Assembly: GCF_036785885.1 (NCBI RefSeq)
Contig: NC_092326.1
Coordinates: 39,828,287-39,892,286 of the forward strand
Reading direction: 5' to 3'
Length of the DNA: 64,000 bases
Origin: Coffea arabica
Lineage: Eukaryota > Streptophyta > Magnoliopsida > Gentianales > Rubiaceae
Shown here piece by piece: positions 1 through 9,871 of this stretch (position 1 is its first letter; the number at the start of each line of letters is the position of its first letter). A program made the translations under genes and the position numbers. The notes below the pieces were generated by a model, which was given only the letters and a program-made list of their open reading frames with translations, did not search any database and had not been told where the DNA came from.

Positions 1-29
1 AAACATCCCAAACGCCAAATTAAGGCCTC

Positions 30-681
30 ATGGCACCTATCACTTGTGATTATGAGGTCACCTCCTCTGTCCCTCCTGCAAGATTGTTCAAGGCCTTCAT
101 CCTTGATGACAACCTCATTCCCAAGGTCTTTCCACAGGCCATCAAGAGCGTCGAGATCATTGAAGGAGATGGAGGTGTTGGAACCATTAAATTGATTACT
201 TTTGGCGAAGGTTTGTTAGTTCTATGCAGGCGCTTAATCATTTTCATAGTTTTCCCGGCCATTGAATATTTATCATTCTACGTAATAGTAAATCATTTAT
301 GCACATCGTTTTTGTAGCACATGCATAAAAACTAATGATAAACTTTAAATCTAATCTTCAGGTTGCCATATTAAGAGTGCTAAGCACAGAGTCGATGGAC
401 TTGATAAGAACAACTTCACCTACACCTATACTGTAACTGAAAGCGATGCCTTCAGTGCTGAGCTTGAGAAGATCACCTGTGTCATCAAAATCGAAGCCTC
501 CGCTGATGGAGGGTCTATCTGCAAAACCAGCAGCACATACCACATCAAGGATAGCGTCCAGGTTACAGAAGAACAAGCTGAGGCAGGAAAAGAGAAAATT
601 AAGTCAGCAAAAGAGAGGGCCTTGGCCATGTTCAAGGCTGTCGAGACCTACCTCCAGGCAAATCCTGATGCCTACAACTGA
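30..681 (+). CDS. PR10: PR-10 / Bet v 1-family protein, copy 1 (2 exons)
   Basis: Exons 30-210 and 362-681 join (phase 1, GT-AG intron of 151 bp after the Gly-Glu-Gly codons) into a 166-residue protein, close to the family's usual ~160. The intron position is the conserved one for plant PR-10 genes. Visible marks are the [20 protein letters not shown] start, the glycine-rich loop GDGGVG at residues 46-51, and the amphipathic C-terminal helix ending [12 protein letters not shown]. Members are small cytosolic proteins with a hydrophobic ligand-binding cavity; they are induced by pathogens, wounding or development and include pollen and fruit allergens. The ligand cannot be read from sequence. 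A polyadenylation signal AATAAA lies at 813-818. Only 29 bp upstream are in the window, so the promoter is not visible. The gene is a near-twin of the copy at 14,140. Confidence 0.95.
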
Positions 682-1652
682 TTAATGTGCTGCCAACTCC
701 TCCAGAGTCAATCTGATACTTGTATGTTATGGTTTGATGGTGCTGTTTTGTCTGAATGCTTTTTGGAGTCTTGTATGTTTGGTTCAACTATATATTCGCA
801 GTTAAGGCTCAGAATAAAATGCTGCTTGTATTTTCTTGTGAGACTAAATGAATCTTGTTTGAAACTGTGGTTCCATTGTTGTCCCGAAAAGCAATTTTGG
901 TCTCATTTCATCATCCGATCTTGTAATGAAAAGATCTAAATGAATACTAAAAAAATTATTTACTAAAAACCAGCACCGTCGATTGGGAGAATCCATAAAA
1001 CATCAACGGTGATACAATTAATATAAAAAAAAATGTCCTTATAAAACGAAATTTGAATGACTTGTTTACCATCTTTCCATGTCTTGTAAAATTGGTCATC
1101 TTGAAAAGCTCGAAGCATATTTACTACTCTGTTTTTACTTTATTCCTTATCTTTTAGTAAATTACAAAGGACATATTAATCGAAGTTGTATTTTGAAGGG
1201 TAAAGTGAAAAGATTAATTAAACAACTATTACTATCAGCATACGATTCGTAGAAATATAGATATACAAAAATAAAAGAAGAGCGACAACTAAGAGAAATT
1301 AGTAAAAAGAGCACATTCGAAGCCTAAATTAATGAATAAGAGAAAGGCTCAATCTCAAAAGAATCTAATAACCATTTGAGAACAGGTACTTTATAATCTC
1401 GAAAGATGCCGGATGCATAGGTCAGCGTTCTCAAAACAAACTTTAGGGCACATTGGTTTAGTTTTTGTAAAAATTTCATTGAGATTCCAATTACTAGACT
1501 GACTAGAAATCAAAATGATTCCCCAAGCCATCCATGCATATAGCAAGAAATTCAATTACATGAGAACTAGCAATTTAGCACTATATAATTAAAACTCATC
1601 CCCTTCATTAGTGCAAAATACTAGAAAGGTAGCTTAATTATTGGGTACTAGG

Positions 1653-2241
1653 CTATGTTTCTAAACTCAGACCGGGCCGACAGGTTCGACCGGTCGAACC
1701 AAGAATCGGTCAAGTGTCTGGTCCGAGTTGTACTAAAAAATCAGAGGGATAAAGACTCTATCATACCCGGTCAAAAATCGGGTTTGACCGAAACCGATCG
1801 ATTTGTGTCATAGTTTTTTTTTTAAAAGGTCAAAGCATTTTCAATATTATGTTTTGACCCCTGGGTTGTTAAAAATTATTAATATATCTCAAATATTTCA
1901 TACTTTAAAATTGTTGTCCTAAAGTTTGGTGTTAATTTTCAATCAAGTTCATAATTTTAATTCTAAACTTGTTAATGTTCATTGAATAATATAAATTGCT
2001 ATTTAATTGTTCTAATTTCTTTGTATTTTCTTGTTAAATATATTTGAAACATCAAATATATATATATATATATATATACCTTTATTAATCTGAACATGCT
2101 CTTAGGTATTTTACATACAATAGTTTAATTTTTAAATAATTTTTATTTATGACATCATTCGATTCAATTCCGATCGAAGCTAATGACCCCTAACCCCTGT
2201 GTTCGACCGAGTCGATACTCGGTCCGAGTCTGAAAACATAG
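1653..2241. mobile_element. hAT-superfamily MITE with 8-bp target-site duplication
   Basis: This is a 589-bp non-coding element. It begins CTATGTTTCTAAACTCAG and ends with the inverted counterpart (CTGAAAACATAG). Both ends then continue into GGACCGG/CGGTCCGAG-like subterminal repeats. It is flanked by perfect direct repeats GTACTAGG at 1,645-1,652 and 2,242-2,249. Eight-base TSDs with short TIRs indicate hAT. The interior is AT-rich with a (TA)n run near 2,058 and has no reading frame. The corresponding place in the second PR-10 duplicon (about 15,619-15,626) is uninterrupted. Confidence 0.85.
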
Positions 2242-2512
2242 GTACTAGGAGCAAGTTCTCGTAATCTCAAAATTTAAACTCCAGAATAGGTCTACCTTAG
2301 GGAATGTGTTTATTTATGAAGAAAACTATACTACTAGACTGTGACTGAAAACCAAAATAATTCACCCATGGCTGCTGGCCATATTAAGTAGCAAGGAATA
2401 TTTGAGTATATAAGATATGGCACCATCAAGTCTAAGCTCATCCTCTTCAACAAGGTAGAGACCAGACCAGTACTTCTCAGGCTACTATCAGAGCCACTAT
2501 TGTCATAGCTTG

Positions 2513-3510
2513 AAAAGATCATTACTACAAAGATTTCCAGGAAAAACCAACAAGAAATTTGCTGAAATCATATCAACTCTTCGCAGAAGAGGAGACGTAG
2601 ATCCCTCCTATGACTTTTACCAATACCAAGGGTTTTGGATGCCTTTAATCTTCCTAAAACCAACCATTACCCTCCAAGAACATTGCAAGGTCAAACCCGA
2701 GGAAAATTTTTTTTTTCAGTTCTCCTAAAACAGGTACCACGTGGCTCAAAGCCTTGGCTTTCCTGTCATAACAAGAGATCGTTTCAACGAATTTACAAAA
2801 CCTTTTCTTAAAACTATAACACATGAATGTCTTCCACTTATGGAAATTGATCTTGCCAGAGATCCTTCGTACAGAACATCCCAGCTGCCACTTTTGGCCA
2901 CCCGTATGCCTTATACATCCTTGCCGAAGTCTATTCTTAAATCAGGAGGTAAGATTATTTACACATGCAAGGAGCAAAAGGATACATTCGCTTCATATTG
3001 GCATTTTTTAAACAGACTGAATCATCTCCACAGGGGGCCATATTCAAGTGAACCGGCCCTCTCCCTGGAGAAGGAAGTGGGCTGTTCTGTGAAGGCAAGT
3101 CAATATATGGACCTTACTGGGACGATGTCCTGGGATTTTGAAGAGCCAGCATCAAAGCTGGGTTGTTCTTGAAGCATGAAGTGTTGAAGAAAGATGAACT
3201 GTTTTACGTGAAGAAAATGGCGGAGTTCATGGGGAAACCATTTTCGAAGGAGGAAGAAATTGAAGGTGTCCCTGAGAAATTTATAGGGATGTGCTTTAAA
3301 AACTTGAGCAATTTGGAGGTGAATAAGAGCAGTATTTATAATTAGGGTCGGGTGAATAACAGTTCATTTTTCAGGAAAGGAGTTATTGGGGATTGGAAGA
3401 ATTTTTTGAGCGAGGATATGAGAATGATGATAGATCAAACTACAGAACAAAAGCTGCAGTTTACAGTTTACAGGCTTCACATTTTGATTCGTGTTCAGAA
3501 TAAGTAACCT
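2513..3510 (+). pseudogene. Cytosolic sulfotransferase pseudogene (SOT)
   Basis: Collinear with the intact sulfotransferase at 8,662-9,672 over almost its whole length, but broken. The start region has no matching ATG. A one-base gain in a T-run near 2,710 gives a stop at about 2,726, and a one-base loss near 2,765 restores the frame. A deletion and frame changes around 3,075-3,160 remove the middle, which contains the family's conserved tryptophan-rich segment. An in-frame TAG follows at about 3,343. Recognisable pieces are the PAPS-binding PKTGTTW region (near 2,728-2,750), the PSYRT.QLPLLATRMPYTSLPKS stretch, CKEQKDTFASYW, and the C-terminal FRKGVIGDWKNFL. The phosphosulfate loop keeps the canonical proline that the intact gene has lost. 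No product is expected. Confidence 0.9.
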
Positions 3511-3984
3511 AAGGCAAAAGTGATGGAATGAGACAAATTCAAAACCAGCACTGCTGTATTGTTTGGTATCCTGTGGAGTCTCGTATTTATCTTTTGTTGT
3601 TGCTTTTCTATGTGCGCGACTCATAATGTTTTCACGTTTGAGTCCATTGAAAGTGATATGTTTTTCATTTATGCTAAAATGTTTTTCATCCTTAAAATAT
3701 TCAAAACAAAATAATTTATGTTTCTTTACTTTGTCCCCTTTTTTTTTGTGAATGACAATGGGTCATACCATTCAGATTTTAAATTTTAGATGGTCTAATT
3801 TGAAGAATCTGAACACATACATACAACCATAAACATACTTATTATAAGGTTGAATTTCCCCAAAAAAAAAAAAGACAAACAATATGAGACTAAGGGAGTA
3901 AGAATTGGAGAAATCAGTGAAAAGGGCACGTTTGTAGCCTAAATCAAAAAAGAAAAAAGAAAAAGAAGAGGCTTCACAATCTGA

Positions 3985-4065
3985 TTCCATGCTCAAAATA
4001 ATAAACCTAAGGCAGAACTGATGGAATGGAACATCGTCCTTGATTTTTGTTTACCAAATGCTCCT
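3985..4065 (+). pseudogene. Sulfotransferase 3'-end relic (third copy)
   Basis: A short stretch resembles the stop-codon region of both other sulfotransferase copies: a TAAACCTAAGGCA-like block, then GATGGAATGGAA, then TCTTGATTTTTGTTT-like bases. Compare 9,625-9,681 and 3,500-3,535. Just upstream, 3,890-3,950 resembles the PR-10 3' flank at 1,295-1,340 and 15,365-15,410. The bases are too diverged to code. It is read as debris from an earlier round of duplication of the PR-10/SOT unit. Confidence 0.55.
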
Positions 4066-5511
4066 ACTATCTAAAGAGCAAAAGCAAACAATAATCTGAA
4101 GAATTTCAGAATCCTTCCCACTGCTAAGCTGTTTAGTGATTCTTGCGGAAGTTAGTAGACTTATTTCTAAACCGTTCTACTGCTTGATCTTTAGTTGTAG
4201 CTTTTCTATATGTGAGAACCATTTATTAGGCATTTCCCGGCAGCAAGCCTGTTACTGTACAAGTATTTTTATGGATCTCTAACACATTCATAAGGTAACA
4301 ATTTAATCCCAAATTTCACGGGAAAATTGCGCAAAAAAAAAAAAAAAGTTGCTTACACTTTTATCTTTTCCAAAACTGTCCAGGATAGTTGGAAGGAGGT
4401 GATTCGTAAACAAGCCTTTCTGTTTGAAGTGATAGCTTGTTTTACTTTGAGTTTTGTGCCCTCTCAATCTATTCATACTAATGGTGCATTTGACAAAAAT
4501 AGCTCAAAACGGCACTTAGAAGTTAGAACCAAACTATCATCATTGATTTTGGTATTTTCTGCACCAAAGTACATTATTTGAACATGTGAAAGACAAGATA
4601 GCTAATAACGTTTAGGATCATTAATGAAACTCCCGATTCCTAAATACCTTGTGCGAGTTGGATGCCAATCTAAAATTGTATTTCAAATATATCACGAGTA
4701 CATGTATTTTAACAATGCATCAAGGGTTAATCACAAAAAATTCCCACTAAGGTATAGTTATATTTGTAATTTACCTTCTGAACATTATTTTTGCTCACTT
4801 AATTCCCTAATAGGCCAAACTACCCTTTTATTATACTAATATTTTTTCTTCTTTCTTTTCTCAATTAATCTTAAATCGTATTTAATTTTGATCATGTATT
4901 AGTGGTAAAGCACCAAAGGAAGGAAATAGATTTATTGGAAAATATATTTATATATGATTACTTTTAAAAAATAGTAAAGCAAATACCCTAATAAGCAAAA
5001 GTCTATTAGAGAAAAATGAACATAAAGGTGTCGAAATAGTTTGAATGTAAATGTTATTGTAAAAAAAAAGAGTAACTTATTTTGAATTGTTTATTTATGA
5101 GGATATGAAATGAAAATTTTCTTTTAATTTCTTGGTATGAAAAATTGATGAAAGTAATCAGAATATAATTGATATGTAAGACTATATATAGTTTCTTAAT
5201 GTTTGTAAGTTAGAGGATAGACATCTTAAATTTTTGGTAGGATGGATTATGACAAATAAAAGGGATAAAAATTGATGTAGAATTGCTATATGTAAAAAAA
5301 AAAAAAATATAGCATAATTTTAATTAAAATTTGATTCTTTGACAAATACAAATTTTTAGAAAGGAAATTAATAGATAGAGTAATCCTTTATTTGCTCAAA
5401 ATATATTTTTTTAAAAAAGAATAATCTAAGAAAAAAAAAGCCGAGAAAAAAGAAAAAAAATTAATATAATAGAGTATAGTTTTGTCTCTTAGGAAGTTAA
5501 GTAAAAAATAA
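4066..5511. other. Intergenic, no gene seen
   Basis: AT-rich DNA with poly-A and poly-T tracts and no recognisable gene. It separates the sulfotransferase relics from a TIR element. Confidence 0.6.
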
Positions 5512-5520
5512 TAATAATAA

Positions 5521-6508
5521 GGGTTACTTGCACTTTATCCCCTTTACGTATGAGCCATTTCTCAATTTAATGCCCAACATTTGTTTTTCCACAGTTTATG
5601 CCAAAGACTAACGGTCAACCCTAACGGAGATAAACAGAATAATGAAAATATAGTAATACCCTTAAGAAAATAATGAACAACCCAAAATATCCATATCTCT
5701 AGGTTTATGAAAGGGATAAAGAAAAGTTTCCAAAATTTCCCTAGAATAATGGAGGAGGGAAATTTCCCTCCATTTGGCACATGGGACAAAAAAAAAAAAA
5801 AGAAATTCGGAAGATAAAAGGTACAAAACCTTTTCTAATTGTAGGTCATCTTTTCTCTCTCCTCTATCAGCTACTTTTCCTTCCATCTTTTCTCTCTCCT
5901 CTATCTATCCATGAAAAGTACCCACATACATGCTGGTTCTGAATAAAAATATAACTGTCTAAAACTCTTTTTGACTTATTCATGTATAGAGCAAAATTAA
6001 AGACAATAATAACAGATTATTAATGAAAAATTCTTACATTGTAATTTGAGCTGCAGTAAAATCTTTTTCCCGGATTTTCAAATGTCCAAGAGGTGCACAA
6101 TGGTGCCTCTTTACCATATCCACACATTTTTTGGGGCGATCTTTCAATGTTATTTGAAGCACTTTGTGACATTTTTATGATACTTATAGTTGACAAAGAA
6201 AAATTTTAGGAGTTGTTGGATCTATTGAAATGAAAGAGAAAAACTAGGCTGCAACTAGATGGAAGCATGAAAGATAAAAAAATAAGCTAAAAAGCATCAG
6301 ACATCCCTTTTTTTAACTCATTGAGGGATATTTTAGTCAGCCTAAACAAACGGCTCTCTTCCAATGGCAATTTCGGCATCTTGAAGTTTTTAACGGTGCA
6401 ATTGCTTAGTTGGACTGACGGAGGGGGTAAACTATGAAAAAACAAATGTGGGAAGGGGGTAAATTAAGAAATGGCCCATACTTAAAGGGGATAAAGTGCA
6501 ATTAACCC
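5521..6508. mobile_element. MULE-like non-autonomous TIR element, 988 bp
   Basis: The left end (GGGTTACTTGCACTTTATCC...) and right end (...GGATAAAGTGCAATTAACCC) form inverted repeats that stay alignable for about 80-90 bp, including GGGCCATTTCTTAATTTA-type sequence. Nine-base direct repeats TAATAATAA lie at 5,512-5,520 and 6,509-6,517, as expected for Mutator-like elements. The flank is itself an ATA microsatellite, which weakens the TSD evidence. The interior holds no transposase or clear captured exon. Confidence 0.7.
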
Positions 6509-7289
6509 TAATAATAATTAGGGGACGAACTGCAGATCTACTTATATCTTAGGGGAGTTTTTGTTATGGGTATCACCATGTGTCCTAACTCCAAACTCAA
6601 GTCTTGGGAAAAAATAATAAAACATTAGCTTAATTTAAGAGAAATACTAATAAGTACCACAAGAAGTAATGTCATCAATGCACTGCTTAGTTGTGGTACT
6701 TATTAGTGTGGAAAACTGATTCAGAAATTTCTCAATCTAAGTTATCAACATGGCTTTGTTGATCAACATTCACCTTCTTTCCCCAACCATTGCTATTGCA
6801 ACCTTTCCCCTTCCCACCTCCAACATTTTTTTCCCAGCAACTCATCTCCTTTTGCTCTCCGTCTTCCTTTTCAACTTTTTCAGTGGTCTTATCTATAGAT
6901 ACATGTACAACATAATAGTTCATACTAGGAAAGAGATATACGTTCGAGTGGTTTATTATTTAGTTTCATAAATCAATTTGGAGCTTTTAATTGGGATTTG
7001 ATTGCCTTTTACTTCGAAATTTTATTTGTGGCCTTAGGGACAGTCTGGAGAGTTTAAGACTGTTGGCAGACCCTTTCACGTAGCGCATTGTTGGAAATGG
7101 AGTTAACGCTAGCCTTAGGGCCTTTATACCAATGTTCAGTTTTACTGGAAACTTGTTACATAGTTTTGGTTGCAGATCCACTGCTCTAGTATCTGATAGT
7201 ATATTAATTATGGATGGAGGATGGAAATAGCCAATAGGAAGAAGGGTAACAACTGAGGTCAGGACAATGAAGAAGAGTTACAACTTACA

Positions 7290-7533
7290 ACTCGTAATAC
7301 TCTAATAATGACTATGCCTGATTTTGAAGACCAACTTATTATACGGACAGGTTTCTCGTCTGGATTGTTTACTACTAAGTCTGCTATGAAACTTTTTAAG
7401 GAGGAGTCAAGGGATCACTACTAAGGATTGGACAAAGCTGAAATATCTGGGGCAAGGGATGTGTGCCCAGGTTTGCCTTTATACTATGGTTTGCTATTGC
7501 AAACAAAGGGATGCTACTAGGGATAGATTAAAG
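7290..7533 (+). mobile_element. LINE fragment, zf-RVT region (left part)
   Basis: Broken reading frames give residues typical of the zinc-binding domain C-terminal to plant LINE reverse transcriptases: GLFTTKSAMKLFKEE, then PRFAFILWFAIANK, then RDATRDRLK. The family pattern is F-x-V/T-K-S-A-Y, W-x-x-F-x-L-W-L-A, and T-R-D-R-L. At least one stop and one frameshift interrupt it. Sequence from about 6,970 to 7,290 may belong to the same LINE but shows no clear motif. The segment stops where the hAT relic begins at 7,534. Confidence 0.65.
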
Positions 7534-8062
7534 CAGGGGCGCGGATCTACGGTGGGGGCACTGGGGTCCTCTTAAATTTCTATAGTATTCATAGAATTTT
7601 GATATAATTTCAAGTGTGTCCTCTGAAGTTTTGTGTATCCATTGGATTATATGCTCCTAAAGTTGGTTTTGATTTTGTCTGTTACTACAGTTACCATAGA
7701 AATGGCTTTTTCAGTTATGAATATAGTGAAAAATCGGTTACGAAATAGAATGGGAGACACTTGGATTAATGATTGTTTAGTTGCTTACATTGAAAAAAAT
7801 ATATTTCGTGAAATTCAAAATGAGAAGGTTGTAAATCGTTATCAAAATATGAAAACTCATTGTGAGCAATTGTAAATAATTTAGTTTGCTTTTTGAAATA
7901 AAATTATTATTACATTAATAATTTTGAGTTTATCATTTTATATTTTTTATGGAATATATGCATCATTTATACTTGTTGATGAATTTTTTTTGCTTAAAAA
8001 ACTAGAAAAAAATTTAGAATTACTTTTGCTCTCAATGAGAATTTTTTCTGGCTCTGCCACTG
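7534..8062 (+). mobile_element. hAT (Tip100-like) deletion relic with transposase C-terminus
   Basis: The left end CAGGGGCGCGGATC and the right end, read inward, CAGTGGCAGAGCCAG are the variant terminal repeats of Tip100-type plant hAT elements. A 3' fragment of transposase at 7,633-7,875 encodes the hAT dimerisation region: TIEMAFSVMNIVKNRLRNRM, then GDTWINDCLVAYIEK, ending QNMKTHCEQL. Most of the transposase is deleted, leaving 529 bp. No matching 8-bp flanking repeats are visible. The interrupted host sequence is a LINE, whose continuation resumes at 8,063. Confidence 0.7.
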
Positions 8063-8160
8063 TTTCGTAATATTGAAGAGAAGAGCATACAGCATCTGGT
8101 TTTTTGATTGTGCATTCACAACACAAGGGCAGCACTTGGGGATGCTCAAGAACAGAGGCA
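8063..8160 (+). mobile_element. LINE fragment, zf-RVT region (right part)
   Basis: Directly after the hAT relic the sequence reads RNIEEKSIQHLVF, matching the 'EES-x-x-HLFF-x-C' tail of plant LINE zf-RVT domains. It therefore appears to continue the fragment that ends at 7,533. Some intervening residues are missing, so the hAT insertion was accompanied or followed by loss of sequence. Confidence 0.5.
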
Positions 8161-8184
8161 AAAGATAAAGTCAACACTTATAAC

Positions 8185-8326
8185 ATGGGATTCTACGTAC
8201 CTGCTTCACATGGCATTTTGAAGTAAAAACAAAAAGAACTCAAAAAAATGGGATTCTACGTACCTGCTACACATGGCATTATGACATGCCCACATGGGAT
8301 TCCACGTACCTGCTTCGCATGGCATT
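8185..8326. repeat. Three 33-bp repeats upstream of the sulfotransferase gene
   Basis: Copies at 8,185-8,217, 8,248-8,280 and 8,294-8,326 differ at only one to three positions each. Each carries ATGGGATTCTACGTACC (third copy TTCCACGTACC) and ends with CATGGCATT. The core TACGTA/CACGTA is an ACGT element of the kind bound by bZIP factors. The copies sit about 340-480 bp upstream of the sulfotransferase ATG and are spaced unevenly (63 and 46 bp start to start). A regulatory role is inference. Confidence 0.7.
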
Positions 8327-8520
8327 ATAAGTAAAAAAAGAGAGAGTAAAAAAAATAACAACAAAGTCAACGCATTTGACATGTGCACAACAACGAATGG
8401 TGAGGTTCAAACGCACCCTTAATTAGTTTATTTATAATGGAAATTTCGTTGAGGTTCCCATGAGTAGACAGCTACAGTTTATTTATAATGCCGCTGGCCA
8501 TATATGGCAAGAAATTCAAT

Positions 8521-8527
8521 TATATAA
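8521..8527 (+). promoter_or_regulatory. Possible TATA box of the sulfotransferase gene
   Basis: TATATAA lies 135 bp upstream of the ATG at 8,662. Transcription starting about 30 bp downstream would leave a 5' leader of roughly 105 nt. Assigned by position only. Confidence 0.35.
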
Positions 8528-8661
8528 CCGTTGGCATTTTCTAGTTTCAGCTCATCCTCTTCAACAACAGAGTAGAGAGCACAGTCCACCTCTCTTTCAG
8601 CTACGTTACCAGCAGCATAGCCACATTTATCGTAGCTTCAAAAGATTTGAGAAAGTAGTCT

Positions 8662-9672
8662 ATGGAAACCAACATGAGATATCCCGAGATCATATCAGCT
8701 CTTCCCAAAAGAGAAGGCTTAGCTCCCTCCTTGGACTTCTATGAATACCAAGGTTTTTGGTTCCCTTTAGTCTACTTAGAAGCAACCATCACTCTCCAGG
8801 AACATTTCAAGGCTAATCCCGAGGACATCTTTTTGTGCAGCTCTGTCAAAACAGGTACCACATGGCTCAAGGCCTTGGCTTTTTCCATCTTAACGAGAGA
8901 TCGTTTTATGCAGTCCCCAAACCCTCTGCTTAATACCGTTCCGCATGAATGCTTTCCACTTATGGAAGTTGATCTTGGCGACGATCCTTCGTACAGAACA
9001 CCCCAGCTCCCCCTTCTAGCCACCCATATCCCTTATACATCCTTGCCAAAATCTATACTAGAATCAGGATGTAAGATTATTTACATATGTAGGGAACCAA
9101 AGGACACGTTCACTTCATATTGGCATATGTTACAAACATTGAAACATCTCTCTGCGGGGCCAGATGCAAGGGAACCGGCCCCTTCCCTGGAGGAGGAATT
9201 AGAGATGTTCTGCCAGGGCAAGTCTGCATTTGGACCTTGCTGGGACCATGTCTTGGGGTTCTGGAGAGCTAGCATTGAAAGGCCCGAGACTGTGCTGTTC
9301 TTGAAGTATGAAGAGCTGAAGAAAGATGAACTTTTTTACGTGAAGAAATTGGCTGAGTTCATGGGGAAGCCATTTTCCCAGGAGGAAGAGATTGAAGGTG
9401 TCCCCGAGAAAATAATAGGAATGTGCAGCTTCAGAAATTTGAGCCATTTGGAGGTGAATAAGAGTGGTTTTTATCAGAAAGGTCAGGTGTATAACAATTC
9501 ATTTTTCAGGAAAGGAGTTGTTGGAGATTGGAAGAATCTTTTAACTGAAGATATGAAAGTGATGATAGATTGCACCACAGAACAAAAGCTGCAGTTTTCA
9601 GGCTTCACATTTGGTTCGTCTTCAGAACAGGAAACCGAAGGCAAAAGTGATGGCATGGAATATTGTTCTTGA
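8662..9672 (+). CDS. SOT: Cytosolic sulfotransferase (plant SOT family), intronless
   Basis: A single exon encodes 336 residues, the usual size for plant soluble sulfotransferases. These transfer sulfate from PAPS to a hydroxyl of small molecules such as flavonoids, brassinosteroids, hydroxyjasmonate or desulfoglucosinolates. Seen in order: the 5'-phosphosulfate loop SSVKTGTTWLKAL at 60-72; PHECFP with the likely catalytic His95; the 3'-phosphate segment YICREPKDTFTSYW at 141-154; and the terminal FRKGVVGDWKNLL at 282-294. The substrate cannot be inferred. One oddity is Val62 where the family almost always has Pro (PKTGTTW); the nearby pseudogene retains the Pro. The start was chosen as the first ATG in frame, giving a normal N-terminus. 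The gene lies between the two PR-10 copies, and a MITE begins about 28 bp after the stop. Confidence 0.93.
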   Translation: METNMRYPEIISALPKREGLAPSLDFYEYQGFWFPLVYLEATITLQEHFKANPEDIFLCSSVKTGTTWLKALAFSILTRDRFMQSPNPLLNTVPHECFPLMEVDLGDDPSYRTPQLPLLATHIPYTSLPKSILESGCKIIYICREPKDTFTSYWHMLQTLKHLSAGPDAREPAPSLEEELEMFCQGKSAFGPCWDHVLGFWRASIERPETVLFLKYEELKKDELFYVKKLAEFMGKPFSQEEEIEGVPEKIIGMCSFRNLSHLEVNKSGFYQKGQVYNNSFFRKGVVGDWKNLLTEDMKVMIDCTTEQKLQFSGFTFGSSSEQETEGKSDGMEYCS

Positions 9673-9700
9673 TTTTTGTTTCCTGTAATAATAGTACTGT

Positions 9701-9871
9701 GTGTTTGGATTGAAAATTATTTGAGATATTTTTACTGTAACACTTTTTGTGATGTGATGTAATATATATGAGATAAAAGAGTAATTAAAAAGATAAAAAA
9801 GTGTATTGAAAATTGTAATGATGATATAAACAAATATATTTATTTGGACAAATAATCTCCTATCCAAACAC
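9701..9871. mobile_element. MITE with GTGTTTGGAT terminal repeats
   Basis: The ends GTGTTTGGAT and ATCCAAACAC are perfect 10-base inverted repeats. The interior has the family's CTGTAACACTTTTTGTGATG and ATATGAGATAAAA blocks. Related blocks recur near 28,237, 29,456 and 36,951. It begins 28 bp after the sulfotransferase stop, so it probably supplies part of that gene's 3' UTR or polyadenylation region. No clear TSD was found. Confidence 0.6.

Larger units (their letters stand above)
1..2290 (+). repeat. Segmental duplication, copy 1 (PR-10 gene plus 3' flank)
   Basis: Positions 1-1,640 and 2,242-2,290 match 14,111-15,690 almost base for base through the gene and about 900 bp of 3' flank. Small indels accumulate after about 1,250. 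The hAT MITE at 1,653-2,241 interrupts only this copy. The stretch 682-1,652 contains no other gene. Around 1,460-1,600 it resembles the upstream region of the sulfotransferase gene (the block near 8,446-8,530), so an extra sulfotransferase promoter relic may be embedded here. Confidence 0.85.

Noticed and set aside
6750-6971. Short secreted or membrane protein gene
   Set aside because: Hydrophobic open frame in AT-rich DNA beside transposon debris, with no family resemblance or splice support.
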